Source of the DNA: Salinarimonas ramus
GTDB lineage: Bacteria; Pseudomonadota; Alphaproteobacteria; Rhizobiales; Beijerinckiaceae
Length of the DNA: 64,000 nucleotides
Direction: 5' to 3'
Assembly: GCF_014645695.1 (NCBI RefSeq)
Contig: NZ_BMMF01000001.1
Span: 124,001-188,000 of the forward strand
In this document: positions 43,097 to 51,947 of the stretch, in pieces
Layout: every line of letters begins with the position of its first letter
Numbering within the stretch: position 1 is the stretch's first letter
Program-made: the position numbers and the translations under genes
Notes under the pieces: model-generated
The model's database searches: none
Told to the model about the DNA's origin: nothing
What the model saw: the letters and a program-made list of their open reading frames with translations, nothing else

Positions 43097-44042
43097 GGAC
43101 GACCTCCCGCAGGAGGGAGAGGACACCGCGGACGCGCAGCCGACGGGCCCGACCCGCGCCGGCTTCGTCGCGCTGATCGGCGCGCCGAACGCCGGCAAGT
43201 CGACCCTCCTCAACCAGCTCGTGGGCACGAAGGTGTCGATCGTCTCGCGCAAGGTGCAGACGACGCGCGCGCTGGTGCGCGGCATTGCGATCGAAGGCCG
43301 ATCGCAGATCGTGTTCGTCGACACGCCGGGCATCTTCAAGCCCAAGCGGCGCCTCGACCGGGCGATGGTCGGCTCCGCCTGGGGCGGCGCCGCGGACGCG
43401 GACGCGGTGTGCCTTCTGGTCGATGCGCGCAAGGGCGTCGACGAGGAGGTCGAGGCCATCCTCGAGAAGCTCGCCGAGGTGCGCCGCCCCAAGATGCTCG
43501 TCCTCAACAAGATCGACGTCATCGAGCGCTCGAAGCTCCTCGCGCTCGCCGCCCAGCTCAACGAGAAGGGCACGTTCGAGCACACGTTCATGATCTCGGC
43601 GCTCAAGGGCGACGGCACGGCCCGCCTGATGGAGACGCTCGCCGGGATGATGGCGGAGGGGCCCTGGCTCTACCCGGAGGATCAGGTCGCGGACGCGCCG
43701 CTGCGCATGCTCGCCGCCGAGATCACGCGCGAGAAGATCTACGAGCGCCTGCACGAGGAGCTCCCCTACGAGAGCCACGTGGAGACCGAGAGCTGGGAGA
43801 TGCGCAAGGACGGCTCCGCACGCGTCGAGCAGACGATCTACGTGGCGCGCGAGAGCCAGCGCAAGATCGTCCTCGGCGAGAACGGCCGCACCATCAAGGC
43901 CATCGGCCAGGCGGCGCGCATCGACATCGCGGAGGCGGCGGAATACCCGATCCACCTCTTCCTCTTCGTCAAGGTCCGCGAGCGCTGGATCGACGATCCG
44001 GAGCGCTACCGGGCGATGGGGCTCGAGTTCCCGCGGGGTTGA
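43083..44042 (+). CDS. era: GTPase Era
   Basis: The ATG at 43083 (MAEHEDD) lies inside the end of rnc. The 319-residue product has G1 GAPNAGKSTLL, G3 DTPG (VFVDTPGIF), G4 NKID, and a C-terminal KH domain (QRKIVLGENGRTIKAIGQAA). Era binds the 3' end of 16S rRNA in 30S assembly. The acidic N-terminal 25 residues are a lineage-specific extension. Confidence 0.96.
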   Translation: MAEHEDDLPQEGEDTADAQPTGPTRAGFVALIGAPNAGKSTLLNQLVGTKVSIVSRKVQTTRALVRGIAIEGRSQIVFVDTPGIFKPKRRLDRAMVGSAWGGAADADAVCLLVDARKGVDEEVEAILEKLAEVRRPKMLVLNKIDVIERSKLLALAAQLNEKGTFEHTFMISALKGDGTARLMETLAGMMAEGPWLYPEDQVADAPLRMLAAEITREKIYERLHEELPYESHVETESWEMRKDGSARVEQTIYVARESQRKIVLGENGRTIKAIGQAARIDIAEAAEYPIHLFLFVKVRERWIDDPERYRAMGLEFPRG

Positions 44043-44098
44043 GAAGGCCGCCGACGGCGAGCCGCGAGGGCCCGACGCCGATGCAGGGCGCTGCAGAT

Positions 44099-44125
44099 CT
44101 CCCCTCTCCACGGGGGAGAGGGGAG
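44099..44125. repeat. Extragenic palindrome between era and recO
   Basis: An 11-bp stem (CTCCCCTCTCC / GGAGAGGGGAG) with a five-base loop lies 26 bases before the recO start. The same CTCCCC/GGGGAG type recurs near 49.6 and 51.7 kb, so it is probably a dispersed palindromic element rather than a dedicated terminator. Confidence 0.6.
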
Positions 44126-44150
44126 CAGGTCGGCACATGAGGGTTTGCCC

Positions 44151-44882
44151 ATGGAGTGGACCGACGAAGGCATCGTTCTCGGGGCGCGCTCCCACGGCGA
44201 GACCGGGGCCGTCGTCGATCTGCTCACCCGCGCGCACGGCCGGCATCTCGGCTACGTGCACGGCGCCCGCTCGAAGCGGCTCGCTCCCGTCGTCCAGCCC
44301 GGCAACACCGTCTCCGCCTCCTGGCGGGCGCGGCTCGACGAGCAGATGGGGACATACACGCTGGAGGGCGTCACCCTGCGCTCGGGAGCGCTGATGGCCT
44401 CGCGCCTCGCGCTCTACGGGCTCGCGACCATGAGCGCGCTCCTGCGCCACCTGCCCGAGCGCGATCCGCATCCGGGCCTCTACGCCGCGGCGGACGCGCT
44501 CGTGACGCATCTCGACGATCCCGAGCTTTCGCCACGGCTGTTCGTTGCGTTCGAGCTCGTCCTGCTCGCGGATCTCGGCTTCGGGCTCGATCTCGGCCGC
44601 TGCGCCGTGACCGGCACGAGCGAGGATCTCGTCTACGTCTCGCCCAGGACCGGCCGCGCCGTCTCGCGCGACGCCGGCGCGCCCTATGCCGAGCGCCTCC
44701 TCCCCCTTCCCGCCTTCTTGGGCGCGCGTGACGACGGCGAGGACCCGACGCCCGAGGAGATCGCGCAGGGCTTCGCGCTGACGGGCTTCTTCCTCGAACG
44801 CCACGTCTTCGCGCCCCAGAACATCCCGGCCCCGCCGGAACGCACGCGCCTCCTCGCTGTCGCGACGAACCAGACGGGCTGA
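44151..44882 (+). CDS. recO: DNA repair protein RecO
   Basis: This is a 243-residue protein. The N-terminal OB-fold contains MEWTDEGIVLGARSHGETGA and RAHGRHLGYVHGARSKR; the helical C-terminal half contains LPERDPHPGLYAAADALVTH and FELVLLADLGFGLDLGRCAVTG. It loads RecA together with RecR. An upstream TTG at 44145 adds two residues. The gene is separated from era by about 110 bp containing a palindrome. Confidence 0.95.
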   Translation: MEWTDEGIVLGARSHGETGAVVDLLTRAHGRHLGYVHGARSKRLAPVVQPGNTVSASWRARLDEQMGTYTLEGVTLRSGALMASRLALYGLATMSALLRHLPERDPHPGLYAAADALVTHLDDPELSPRLFVAFELVLLADLGFGLDLGRCAVTGTSEDLVYVSPRTGRAVSRDAGAPYAERLLPLPAFLGARDDGEDPTPEEIAQGFALTGFFLERHVFAPQNIPAPPERTRLLAVATNQTG

Positions 44883-44913
44883 GGGAGCGGCGAGGGAGGT
44901 CTCGCCGGCGGCC

Positions 44914-45531
44914 TCACTCCATCACGGCGGCCTTGAGGATGCAGACCATGGTCGCGCGCCCGGTCTCGTCGCCGACGCAGCGCACCGTGTGCGGCCGATC
45001 GCAGCGATAGCGCAGGGTCTCGCCCTTGCGCGCCCGCTGCACGACGCCCGCGACCTCCACCTCGAACTCGCCCTCGAGCACCGAGAGATGCTCCACCGAG
45101 CCGCGCTGGTGCGCGTCCGAATCGAGGACGCCGCCCGGGTCCGAGGTGATGTCGTACCATTGCAGCCATTCGACGGTCTTGATCCAGCCGATGATGGCGA
45201 GCTTCATCTTGCCGTCGTCGGAGACCAGGATCGGCGTGTCGGGCCGCGAGGACTTCTGGATGAAGGGCTCGTCGTCCACGGTGGCGAGCACGCGCTCGAT
45301 CGAGACGTCGAGCGCCTGGGACAGCCGCCAGATCGTCGCCAGCGTCGGGTTCGTCTCGTTGCGCTCGATCTGGCTGATGATCGACTTCGCGACGCCCGAC
45401 TGCTCGGCGAGCTCGGAGAGCGAGAGATTGTAGGCCTTGCGCAGCCGCTGGATCGTCTTGCCGAGCTGTCCCGAGAGCACCTGCGCTCCCGCCTCGAGCT
45501 CACGCGTGCGCTCCCTGCCCTCGACGCCCAT
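44914..45531 (-). CDS. XRE-cupin transcriptional regulator
   Basis: This is a 205-residue protein. The HTH at about residues 22-80 is LGKTIQRLRKAYNLSLSELA, then QSGVAKSIISQIERNETNPT. The C-terminal cupin (about 120-200) includes HLSVLEGEFEVEVAGVVQRA and DRPHTVRCVGD. HTH-cupin proteins usually control nearby metabolic or detoxification genes and bind a small ligand in the cupin. It converges with recO. The target is unknown. Confidence 0.9.
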   Translation of the reverse strand: MGVEGRERTRELEAGAQVLSGQLGKTIQRLRKAYNLSLSELAEQSGVAKSIISQIERNETNPTLATIWRLSQALDVSIERVLATVDDEPFIQKSSRPDTPILVSDDGKMKLAIIGWIKTVEWLQWYDITSDPGGVLDSDAHQRGSVEHLSVLEGEFEVEVAGVVQRARKGETLRYRCDRPHTVRCVGDETGRATMVCILKAAVME

Positions 45532-45686
45532 CGTCTCTTTCCCGCTCGCCGGGGCGTTCCTTCGAACGAACGCCCGTTTGTCACTTCAAACGCACCATGC
45601 CGAACGGCGCCGGCCGGCGCAAGGGATTCGGGAGGGATTCGCAACCATTCCCGGGCCTCTACGGGGTGTCCACGCGTGCCGACGCT

Positions 45687-46085
45687 TCAATCGGCCTCGA
45701 GCCCGAAGCGCGCCACGACCCCGGGCTGGATGGCGCCGGCGTGCATCGTCAGGAGAACGAGTCGCGCATCCAGGCTCTCCCCCTCCTCCAGCGCGCGCTC
45801 GACCCGCGCCTCGACCCGCTCGAGGGCCGCCTCGCCGTTGGCGTGGAGGAAGGCCTCCGGGCCCACCATGCAATAGGCGAGGATCTCCGCCGCCGGCCCG
45901 TAGGCCAAGGGCGAGGGCTCCGCCCCGCCCGCCTCGTCCTTCATCAGCGAGACGGCGGCGAGCTTGATCGGCTCGCGCACGATCGCCGGATGGACGTCCA
46001 CGCGCCGAAGCGCCTCGTCGAGGCGCCGCAGGTCCTCCGAGCGGCCGAACCGGCCGAACAGCCCGATGGAGGATCCGCGCTTCAC
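45687..46085 (-). CDS. Conserved hypothetical protein (132 aa)
   Basis: The product has a short basic start (MKRGSSIGLFGRFGRSEDL) followed by a helical soluble domain: LRRLDEALRRVDVHPAIVRE, EILAYCMVGPEAFLHANGE, RVEARVERALEEGESLDARL. Proteins of this pattern recur in Hyphomicrobiales without assigned function. It starts four bases after the META-domain gene's stop and is probably co-transcribed with it. Confidence 0.7.
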   Translation of the reverse strand: MKRGSSIGLFGRFGRSEDLRRLDEALRRVDVHPAIVREPIKLAAVSLMKDEAGGAEPSPLAYGPAAEILAYCMVGPEAFLHANGEAALERVEARVERALEEGESLDARLVLLTMHAGAIQPGVVARFGLEAD

Positions 46086-46089
46086 CGCC

Positions 46090-46563
46090 TCAGAGCGCGC
46101 GTTCGAGCACGAGCTCGCCGCGCGGCCCCTGGATCGTCAGGCGCGGGCCTTCCGTGTCCCAGCGCTGGGCGGCGCGCAGCGCCTCGAGGAAGCCGCGCTC
46201 CTTCTGCATCGTGGCGTTGTCGCACTCCCGCCGCGTCAGCGCGAACGGCCCGACCGCGAAGCCCTGGTCGCGCAGGGGATAGGCGGTGGCCGAATAATTG
46301 TTGCAGCCCGAGAAGCCGCGCAGGCGCAGCGTCTCGTCCAGCGTCAGCGCCGGGCGCTCGCCCTCGAAGGCGCGCCCGTTGAGGCTCGCCGCCTCGAAGG
46401 TGACGCCCGTGGGGAATTGCTTGGGCATCATCGGCGGCGGCACGGCGCTGCCGGGCTGCGGCTGCTGGGACGGGTCGGGCGGACCGAAGCCCTGGGCCAG
46501 CCCCTGCGGCGCATAGGCGAGCGCGGCGAGAAGGGCGAAGGTCGCGAGGCGCGACACGGTCAT
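46090..46563 (-). CDS. Secreted META-domain (HslJ-like) protein
   Basis: From MTVSRLATF at 46563 the product is 157 aa with a signal peptide ending near GLAQGF, then a proline-rich linker. The META domain contains FEAASLNGRAFEGERPALTL, LRGFSGCNNYSATAY and FALTRRECDNATMQKE. The GCNNY and (M/T)RxxC-type motifs are signatures, and the two cysteines may pair. HslJ-type proteins are linked to stress or heat tolerance, but the biochemistry is unknown. Confidence 0.87.
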   Translation of the reverse strand: MTVSRLATFALLAALAYAPQGLAQGFGPPDPSQQPQPGSAVPPPMMPKQFPTGVTFEAASLNGRAFEGERPALTLDETLRLRGFSGCNNYSATAYPLRDQGFAVGPFALTRRECDNATMQKERGFLEALRAAQRWDTEGPRLTIQGPRGELVLERAL

Positions 46564-46742
46564 GGGCGGGAAACTCCGGTCTGACGAGACGCGCGGGACA
46601 TTAATGAGACCCGCGCCCGCACGCAAGAAATTGCGGGGCTCGCGTGATCCGCCTGCGCGGGGCGGGCGTAAGCCTCATCGAAGTTCGGTCATGAGCTTCC
46701 TTCCCGCGGCGCTCCCCCTTCCCGCGCGCGCCGCATACTTCG

Positions 46743-46773
46743 AGGCCGCCCGCTCACCGGGCGGCCTTTTTTT
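46743..46773 (+). terminator. Intrinsic terminator on the + strand with no matching gene
   Basis: A 10-bp perfect stem (AGGCCGCCCG / CGGGCGGCCT) with a five-base loop is followed by an unbroken run of T. The flanking genes on both sides run on the minus strand, so it does not end any annotated + transcript. It may end a small RNA transcribed from about 46,600-46,740. Confidence 0.7.
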
Positions 46774-46790
46774 GGCGAAACGCCCTTTCG

Positions 46791-47780
46791 TCAGGCCTGG
46801 CCGTCGAGCCTCGCCTCCAGGCGGGCGAGAAGCGGGTTCTCCGAGCGGAAGACGTAGTCGAGGCTGCGCACCGTCACGTCGGCGCCGCCGGAGGCGACGA
46901 GGGCGTCGACGAGGGCGAAGACCTCGGCCTTCGGGCAGTGCAGGACGACCTCCGGCGCCGTGATGCCATAGGGCGCACGCGCGCCGAGACCTTCCGCAGC
47001 GGCGATCGCCGCCTCGGCGGCATCCGACGCGATCCGCGCGCGGACCTCACGCGTGGTGCGCGCCTCCTCCTCCGCCGCGATCCGGCCGAGGATCGTGCGC
47101 GCCGCCGCCCGCGCTTCGGGCGTCCAATCCGCGCGCAGCGAGGCGACGAGGTTCGCCTCCGAGCGCAGCATCACCCCGTCGTCGAGCACCTTGAGCGCGT
47201 TGGCGACGAGGGTCGCCCCCGTCGTCGTGATGTCGACGACGATCTCGGCCGCGCCCGCGGCCGGCGCGCCTTCGGTGGCACCCAGCGATTCGACGATTCG
47301 GTAATCGGCGAGCCCGTGCTCCGCGAAGAAGCGGCGCGTCAGGTTCACGTACTTGGTCGCGACGCGCATCTTGCGCCCGTGGCGCACGCGCAGGTCCACC
47401 GCGACCTCGTCGAGGTCGCTCATCGTGCGCACGTCGATCCAGGCCTGCGGCACCGCGACGACGACGTTCGCCTGCCCGAAGCCCAGCGGCGTGAGCATCG
47501 TGACGACCCGGTCGGCGTCCTCCACCTGCTCGCGCACGAGATCCTCGCCGGTGATGCCGAGATGCGCCTGACCGGTGGCGAGCTGGGTCGTGATCTCGCT
47601 CGCGGAGAGGAACTTCACCACGACGCCGGGCAGGCCGGCGATGATCCCGTGATAGTCCCGCGCGCCGCGGCTCTGCTGGAAGGCGAGCCCGGCGCGGGCG
47701 AAGAAGGCGGCCGCGTTCTCCTGCAGGCGCCCCTTGGACGGAACGGCGATGACGAGGGGAGCACTCATCCGGGCGCTCAT
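46791..47780 (-). CDS. hisG: ATP phosphoribosyltransferase catalytic subunit
   Basis: This is a 329-residue protein. [20 protein letters not shown] opens the catalytic domain, and [20 protein letters not shown] is the PRPP-binding segment. A C-terminal domain of about 100 residues is present, as in many alphaproteobacterial HisG proteins that still pair with HisZ. It catalyses the first step of histidine synthesis. Its ATG overlaps the hisZ stop by four bases. Confidence 0.94.
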   Translation of the reverse strand: MSARMSAPLVIAVPSKGRLQENAAAFFARAGLAFQQSRGARDYHGIIAGLPGVVVKFLSASEITTQLATGQAHLGITGEDLVREQVEDADRVVTMLTPLGFGQANVVVAVPQAWIDVRTMSDLDEVAVDLRVRHGRKMRVATKYVNLTRRFFAEHGLADYRIVESLGATEGAPAAGAAEIVVDITTTGATLVANALKVLDDGVMLRSEANLVASLRADWTPEARAAARTILGRIAAEEEARTTREVRARIASDAAEAAIAAAEGLGARAPYGITAPEVVLHCPKAEVFALVDALVASGGADVTVRSLDYVFRSENPLLARLEARLDGQA

Positions 47781-48892
47781 CGGGCCACCTCCGGGCTTGC
47801 CGCGATGCGGTCGATCCAGAACGAGCAGCCCACCGCCGGCACGGGCTCGTGCGCGCCGAGCCGCGTGAGGAGCCGGTCGTAGCGCCCGCCGCCGACGAGC
47901 GGCTTGCCGCCGCTCTCCCCGGTCGACACGGCCTCGAAGATGAAGCCGGTGTAATAGTCGAGGTTGCGCGCGAAATCCGCGCGGAAGGCGAGCGCCGAGA
48001 CGTCGACGCCGCGCGCCGCGAGGAAGCCGGTGCGCTCCTCGAAGAGCGCCAGCGCCGGCTCGACGGCGAGCCCCGCCTGGCCGGCGAGATCGCGCACGCG
48101 CCCGGCGACGTCGTCGGGATCGCCCGAGATTGCGAGATAGGCCGAGAGCACGTCGCGCGCCTCCGCCGAGAGGCCGTTGCCGCGCCGCCCCGCGCGGGCG
48201 AGGAAGCGCTCGGCGATCTCCCCGGCGCTGCGCCCGCCCACCGTGCTGATCCCGGCGATGGCGAGCACGTCCTCGACGAAGGCGTGGGCGGCCTGCGGAT
48301 CCTGCCCCTCGAGCGCGGCGAGGAGGCCGGCATGCTCGACGAGATCGGGCGCGGGCTCGGCCTCCAGGATCGTCGCGGCGTGGCCGGAGACGATGGCGCG
48401 GATGAGCCGGCTCTTCGTCGCGGGCGCGACGCCGAGCGCGTCGATCATCGCCTCGAGCAGGCCGACGTCGCCGAGCTTCACGCCGCCATGGGCGATACCG
48501 AGCGCGTCGAGGGCCTCGAGCGCGAGCGCCAGCACCTCCGCGTCCGCGGCGGCGACGTCGGCGCGCCCGATCGACTCGATGCCCGCCTGGCGGAACTCCC
48601 CCGTCTCTCCGGCGCGCAGCCGGAAGACCGGCCCGCGATAGCAATAGGCGGCGCTCCCCGTGCCGTGGGCTGCGAGGTGCGCCCTGCAGACGGGGATCGT
48701 GTATTCCGGCCGCAGGCACAGCTCCGCGCCCTGCGCGTCGCTCGTGACGAACATGCGCCGGCGGATGTCCTCCCCCGAGAGGTCGAGGAACACCTCCGCC
48801 GGCTGCAGCACCGGCGGCTCGAGCGGCGCGTAGCCCTCGCGGTCGAAGAGGCCGAGGAGGATCTCCTCGGCACGTGTCTCAGATGCGTTCAT
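47777..48892 (-). CDS. hisZ: ATP phosphoribosyltransferase regulatory subunit
   Basis: This is a 371-residue histidyl-tRNA-synthetase paralogue. It has the class II motif 2-like [17 protein letters not shown] with [11 protein letters not shown], and the motif 3-like [13 protein letters not shown], but lacks the anticodon-binding domain. HisZ activates HisG and carries histidine feedback. Start [10 protein letters not shown] at 48892. It is translationally coupled to hisG. Confidence 0.93.
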   Translation of the reverse strand: MNASETRAEEILLGLFDREGYAPLEPPVLQPAEVFLDLSGEDIRRRMFVTSDAQGAELCLRPEYTIPVCRAHLAAHGTGSAAYCYRGPVFRLRAGETGEFRQAGIESIGRADVAAADAEVLALALEALDALGIAHGGVKLGDVGLLEAMIDALGVAPATKSRLIRAIVSGHAATILEAEPAPDLVEHAGLLAALEGQDPQAAHAFVEDVLAIAGISTVGGRSAGEIAERFLARAGRRGNGLSAEARDVLSAYLAISGDPDDVAGRVRDLAGQAGLAVEPALALFEERTGFLAARGVDVSALAFRADFARNLDYYTGFIFEAVSTGESGGKPLVGGGRYDRLLTRLGAHEPVPAVGCSFWIDRIAASPEVAR

Positions 48893-49038
48893 GGTCCCGC
48901 TCCCGGCGCGACCTCTAGCAGCACCCGCGCCCCGGGGGAACGGGGAAGTCCGCGCAGGGTGAACGGGTGGTGGCGGGCGCGCGACCTTTCCGGAGGGGGG
49001 AGCCTGCGGTGGGGGCGTTTCGGTCGTCCTGCATGCCG

Positions 49039-49094
49039 GCCCGCCCCCGCCCCACCCTCCGACCCAAGGGTCGTCGTCCTCCCCTGCGGGGAGG
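49039..49094 (+). repeat. 56-bp dispersed repeat, copy 1
   Basis: It matches 49671-49726 with about three mismatches in 56 bases and no gap. It contains the palindromes GACCC..GGGTC and CCTCCCCTGCGGGGAGG. The two copies are direct repeats 632 bp apart, flanking the DUF559 gene. Confidence 0.8.
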
Positions 49095-49140
49095 AGACGC
49101 GTCGCGCCCGTCTTCGGCGTTTTCCTCTTCGGCGTTTTCC

Positions 49141-49530
49141 TCAGGACCAGTAGCGCTCGGGGTCGGTCAGGCGGGCGTGGAGGTCGTCCATGACGTCGGG
49201 CAGCTCTTGCAGCACCTGGCCGTTCCAGTAGCGGGCGATCCGGAAGCCCTCGCGCCGCAGATGGGCGTCGCGCGCCCGGTCGCGCGCCTCGAACGGGGCC
49301 TCGCCGTGATGCGCGCCGTCGATCTCGACGAGGAGACGCGCCTTGAGGCAGGCGAAATCGACGACGTAGGGGCCGATCGGCACCTGCCGGCGGAAATGAT
49401 AGCCCGCGGGCCGCAGACGACGCAGCGCCGCCCACATCCGGCGCTCCTGCGGCGTCGCCTCGAAGCGCAGCCGCTGCGCCGTGGCGGTGGAGACGGTGCT
49501 CGACGGGCGGCCGACGGCTTGTCTGGGCAT
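49141..49530 (-). CDS. DUF559 (Vsr/restriction-endonuclease-fold) protein
   Basis: This is a 129-residue protein with the DUF559 pattern: TPQERRMWAALRRLRPAGYH, FRRQVPIGPYVVDFACLKAR, LLVEIDGAHH, RRDAHLRREGFRIARYWN-like C-terminus. The D...E..G residues correspond to the PD-(D/E)xK-like metal site of Vsr-type nucleases. DUF559 genes are common, often mobile, and mostly uncharacterised. Two near-identical 56-bp repeats flank it. Confidence 0.85.
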   Translation of the reverse strand: MPRQAVGRPSSTVSTATAQRLRFEATPQERRMWAALRRLRPAGYHFRRQVPIGPYVVDFACLKARLLVEIDGAHHGEAPFEARDRARDAHLRREGFRIARYWNGQVLQELPDVMDDLHARLTDPERYWS

Positions 49531-49670
49531 GGGCGATGATCCTGTTTTGTTCTCGCTGGACCGTAGCACAAGCGGGGCGAAATGCAACCCCATACCGTCA
49601 GCCGCATCCTCCCCGCAGGAGAGGAGTCCGCGAAGCGGACGGTGGGGCCGCTCCGTAATCCGATACACTG

Positions 49671-49726
49671 GCCCGCCCCCACCCCACCCTCCGACCCTCG
49701 GGTCGTCGTCCTCCCCTGCGGGGAGG
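49671..49726 (+). repeat. 56-bp dispersed repeat, copy 2
   Basis: Direct copy of 49039-49094 (see there). Just upstream, 49605-49660 carries an inverted fragment of the same CTCCCCGCAGG type, so the 300 bp between the DUF559 and MoxR genes is largely repeat-derived. Confidence 0.8.
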
Positions 49727-49834
49727 TGGCGCTCCCGGCCATCGCGACGCGTTGCGCCCACCGCCTGCGCGTGGGACAAACGCGGACGCACCACCCGCCC
49801 CCACCCGTCCCGCATCGTCCACGAGAGCCGCCCC

Positions 49835-50677
49835 ATGCGCTTTGCCGGAACCGCCGACTACGTCGCGACCGAGGATCTCTCGGTCGCCGTCAACGCCGCG
49901 ATCGCGCTCGAGCGCCCGCTCCTCGTCAAGGGCGAGCCCGGCACGGGCAAGACGGTGCTGGCGGAGGAGATCGCCAAGGCGGTCGGTGCGCCGCTCCTCA
50001 CGTGGTCCATCAAGTCGACGACGAAGGCGCAGCAGGGGCTCTACGAGTACGACGCCGTCTCGCGCCTGCGCGACAGCCAGCTCGGCGACCCGCGCGTGTC
50101 GGACATCGCAAACTACATCCGCCGCGGCAAGCTGTGGGAGGCCTTCACGGCGCCCGAGCGGCCCGTGCTCCTCATCGACGAGATCGACAAGGCCGACATC
50201 GAGTTCCCCAACGACCTCCTGCAGGAGCTCGACCGGATGGAATTCCACGTCTACGAGACCGGCGAGACCGTGAAGGCGGCGCGCCGGCCGATCGTGGTCA
50301 TCACCTCCAACAACGAGAAGGAGCTGCCCGACGCCTTCCTGCGCCGCTGCTTCTTCCACTACATCAAGTTCCCCGACCCGGAGACCATGGCGGCCATCGT
50401 CGAGGTGCATTATCCCGGCATCAAGCAGCGGCTGGTGAAGGAGGCGCTCGACGTCTTCTTCGCGCTTCGCGAGGCGCCGGGGCTGAAGAAGAAGCCCTCC
50501 ACCTCCGAGCTGCTCGATTGGCTGAAGCTGCTCCTCGTCGAGGACGTCGCCCCCGAGGTGCTGCGCGAGACGAGCGCGCGAAAGCTCATCCCCCCGCTCC
50601 ACGGCGCGCTCCTCAAGAACGAGCAGGACGTGTCGCTGTTCGAGAAGATCGCGTTCATGACCCGCAAGGGTGGGTGA
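49835..50677 (+). CDS. MoxR-family AAA+ ATPase
   Basis: This is a 280-residue AAA+ protein: Walker A KGEPGTGKTVLAEEIAKA, Walker B RPVLLIDEIDKADIEFPNDL, sensor 1 PIVVITSNNEKELPDAFLRR. It belongs to the CoxD/APE2220-like MoxR branch, which helps load or remodel metal enzymes, usually together with a von Willebrand factor A protein (CoxE-like) encoded next to it. No such gene follows here, which is unusual. The start MRFAGTADY at 49835 is at the family N-terminus. Confidence 0.92.
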   Translation: MRFAGTADYVATEDLSVAVNAAIALERPLLVKGEPGTGKTVLAEEIAKAVGAPLLTWSIKSTTKAQQGLYEYDAVSRLRDSQLGDPRVSDIANYIRRGKLWEAFTAPERPVLLIDEIDKADIEFPNDLLQELDRMEFHVYETGETVKAARRPIVVITSNNEKELPDAFLRRCFFHYIKFPDPETMAAIVEVHYPGIKQRLVKEALDVFFALREAPGLKKKPSTSELLDWLKLLLVEDVAPEVLRETSARKLIPPLHGALLKNEQDVSLFEKIAFMTRKGG

Positions 50678-50717
50678 CGCACAAGAGTGAGGCGGACGGG
50701 TCGCCGCGCCCGGCGCC

Positions 50718-50903
50718 TCAGCGGTCGATGGCGGTGCCGTCCTGGAGGGCTTCGCCGGCGCCTTCCAGCGCCTGGCCGACGGAGTTGCGGGCGCCTTCGA
50801 GGGATTGCTCCGCCTGGGGGCTCAGCGAGACGAAGTCGAAGGACACCAGGATGCCGACGACGACCACGACGGCGACGGCCAGAACGAGAAGAGAGCGGAT
50901 CAC
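50718..50903 (-). CDS. Small single-span membrane protein (61 aa)
   Basis: An N-terminal membrane helix (MIRSLLVLAVAVVVVVGILV) is followed by an acidic amphipathic helix (AEQSLEGARNSVGQALEGAG, then EALQDGTAIDR). There is no lipobox. The layout suggests an inner-membrane-anchored helical tail. No family is recognised. Confidence 0.55.
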   Translation of the reverse strand: MIRSLLVLAVAVVVVVGILVSFDFVSLSPQAEQSLEGARNSVGQALEGAGEALQDGTAIDR

Positions 50904-51012
50904 GGGGGACCTCCCGAACCTCGGGTGACGGGGAATTCGGGGGCGAGAACGCCGACCGAGCGTGGCGGTTCCCGCGCGCCCTTTCCCGACACCCCTCCCC
51001 TCGCCGCCCGCG

Positions 51013-51204
51013 TCAGGGGCTGCCGCCGCCGCGCACCCGCTCCCGCTCGATCGCCCGCGCCTGCCGCGCGAGAGACGCCGCCCGCTCCTCCGGCGGCAGC
51101 CGCCGCAGGCGCAGATGCTCGAGGAGGCGGACGAGCCAATACGTGGCGAGCATGAGGGCGGCGGTGGCGAGGATCCAGAGGAGGAGGTGGAGGATGGCGG
51201 ACAT
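51013..51204 (-). CDS. Small membrane protein (63 aa)
   Basis: Starting MSAILHLLLWILATAALMLA, the product has one long hydrophobic helix, then a basic amphipathic tail (LRRLPPEERAASLARQARAI) ending VRGGGSP. An in-frame start at 51303 would add 33 residues with no coding character. The function is unknown. Confidence 0.55.
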   Translation of the reverse strand: MSAILHLLLWILATAALMLATYWLVRLLEHLRLRRLPPEERAASLARQARAIERERVRGGGSP

Positions 51205-51338
51205 GGGATGGGCCTCGTTCCGTCGGCGGGATGACGGAAAACCTACGTCAGAAGGGTTAGCCAAGCAAGCTGACCATTCTCGCGTTCTTTCGCTGATCGG
51301 CACTCCCGCACAGCTTCGCGCCGAGGTGGAGACTCGGC

Positions 51339-51668
51339 GTGACGCTCAAGGAATTGCTAGGTTCTAACGTGAGGGCCGCGCGCAACGCGCGGGGTTGGTC
51401 CCAAGCGCTTCTCGCGGAGAAAGCCGGGATGGCCGTCAACTCCGTCGGACGGATGGAGCGCGGCGAGATGGGCCTGTCGTTCAAGCGCATCGACGCGGTC
51501 GCCAACGCGCTCGACGTCGAGCCCGCGGCCCTTTTCGCCGTCGAGCCACCCGTCACCCCCACGCCCGAGAAGGCGCGCCTCCTCCACCGCATCCAGGTGC
51601 TGCTTCACCGGATGAGCGAGGAGGAGCTGCTCCGCTTGATGCGGGTGGTCAAGGCGGTGGAGACCTGA
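51339..51668 (+). CDS. XRE-family helix-turn-helix regulator
   Basis: The start is a GTG (MTLKELLGSN in translation). The 109-residue product has a standard XRE domain: VRAARNARGWSQALLAEKAG, MAVNSVGRMERGEMGLSFKR, IDAVANALDVEPAALFAVE. A helical tail follows (RIQVLLHRMSEEELLRLMRV) that may mediate dimerisation. It lies at the edge of the lower-GC accessory patch and could be the repressor of a former mobile element. Confidence 0.82.
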   Translation: MTLKELLGSNVRAARNARGWSQALLAEKAGMAVNSVGRMERGEMGLSFKRIDAVANALDVEPAALFAVEPPVTPTPEKARLLHRIQVLLHRMSEEELLRLMRVVKAVET

Positions 51669-51855
51669 TGCAGGGGGAATAGCCCCTCTCCCCTCGGGAG
51701 AGGGGTTGGGGTGAGGGCCTGCCCCGCCCCGGCCGACGCCCGCCCCCGCTCCGCCGGCACCGAGCGCACAGGCCGCCCCCTTGCACCTCTCCCGCGGGGA
51801 AAGGGGTTCTGCCGGCGAGCGCCGGCACAGGGGAGCCCCTCGACCCCGTACCCAT

Positions 51856-51903
51856 CCCCCTGGTGGGTCGGGGACCCGTCATCCCCCCCGGAGCCGTCGC
51901 GCC
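51856..51903 (+). repeat. Imperfect direct repeat, left copy
   Basis: It aligns with 52582-52628 over about 47 bases with roughly 40 identities, including ACCCGTCATCCCC and GGAGCCGTCG. The two copies flank the 51948-52493 gene. Confidence 0.65.
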
Positions 51904-51947
51904 CGGCAGGATGGTGGGTGTTGACGGTGGGCCGCGAGGGGCGAGGA

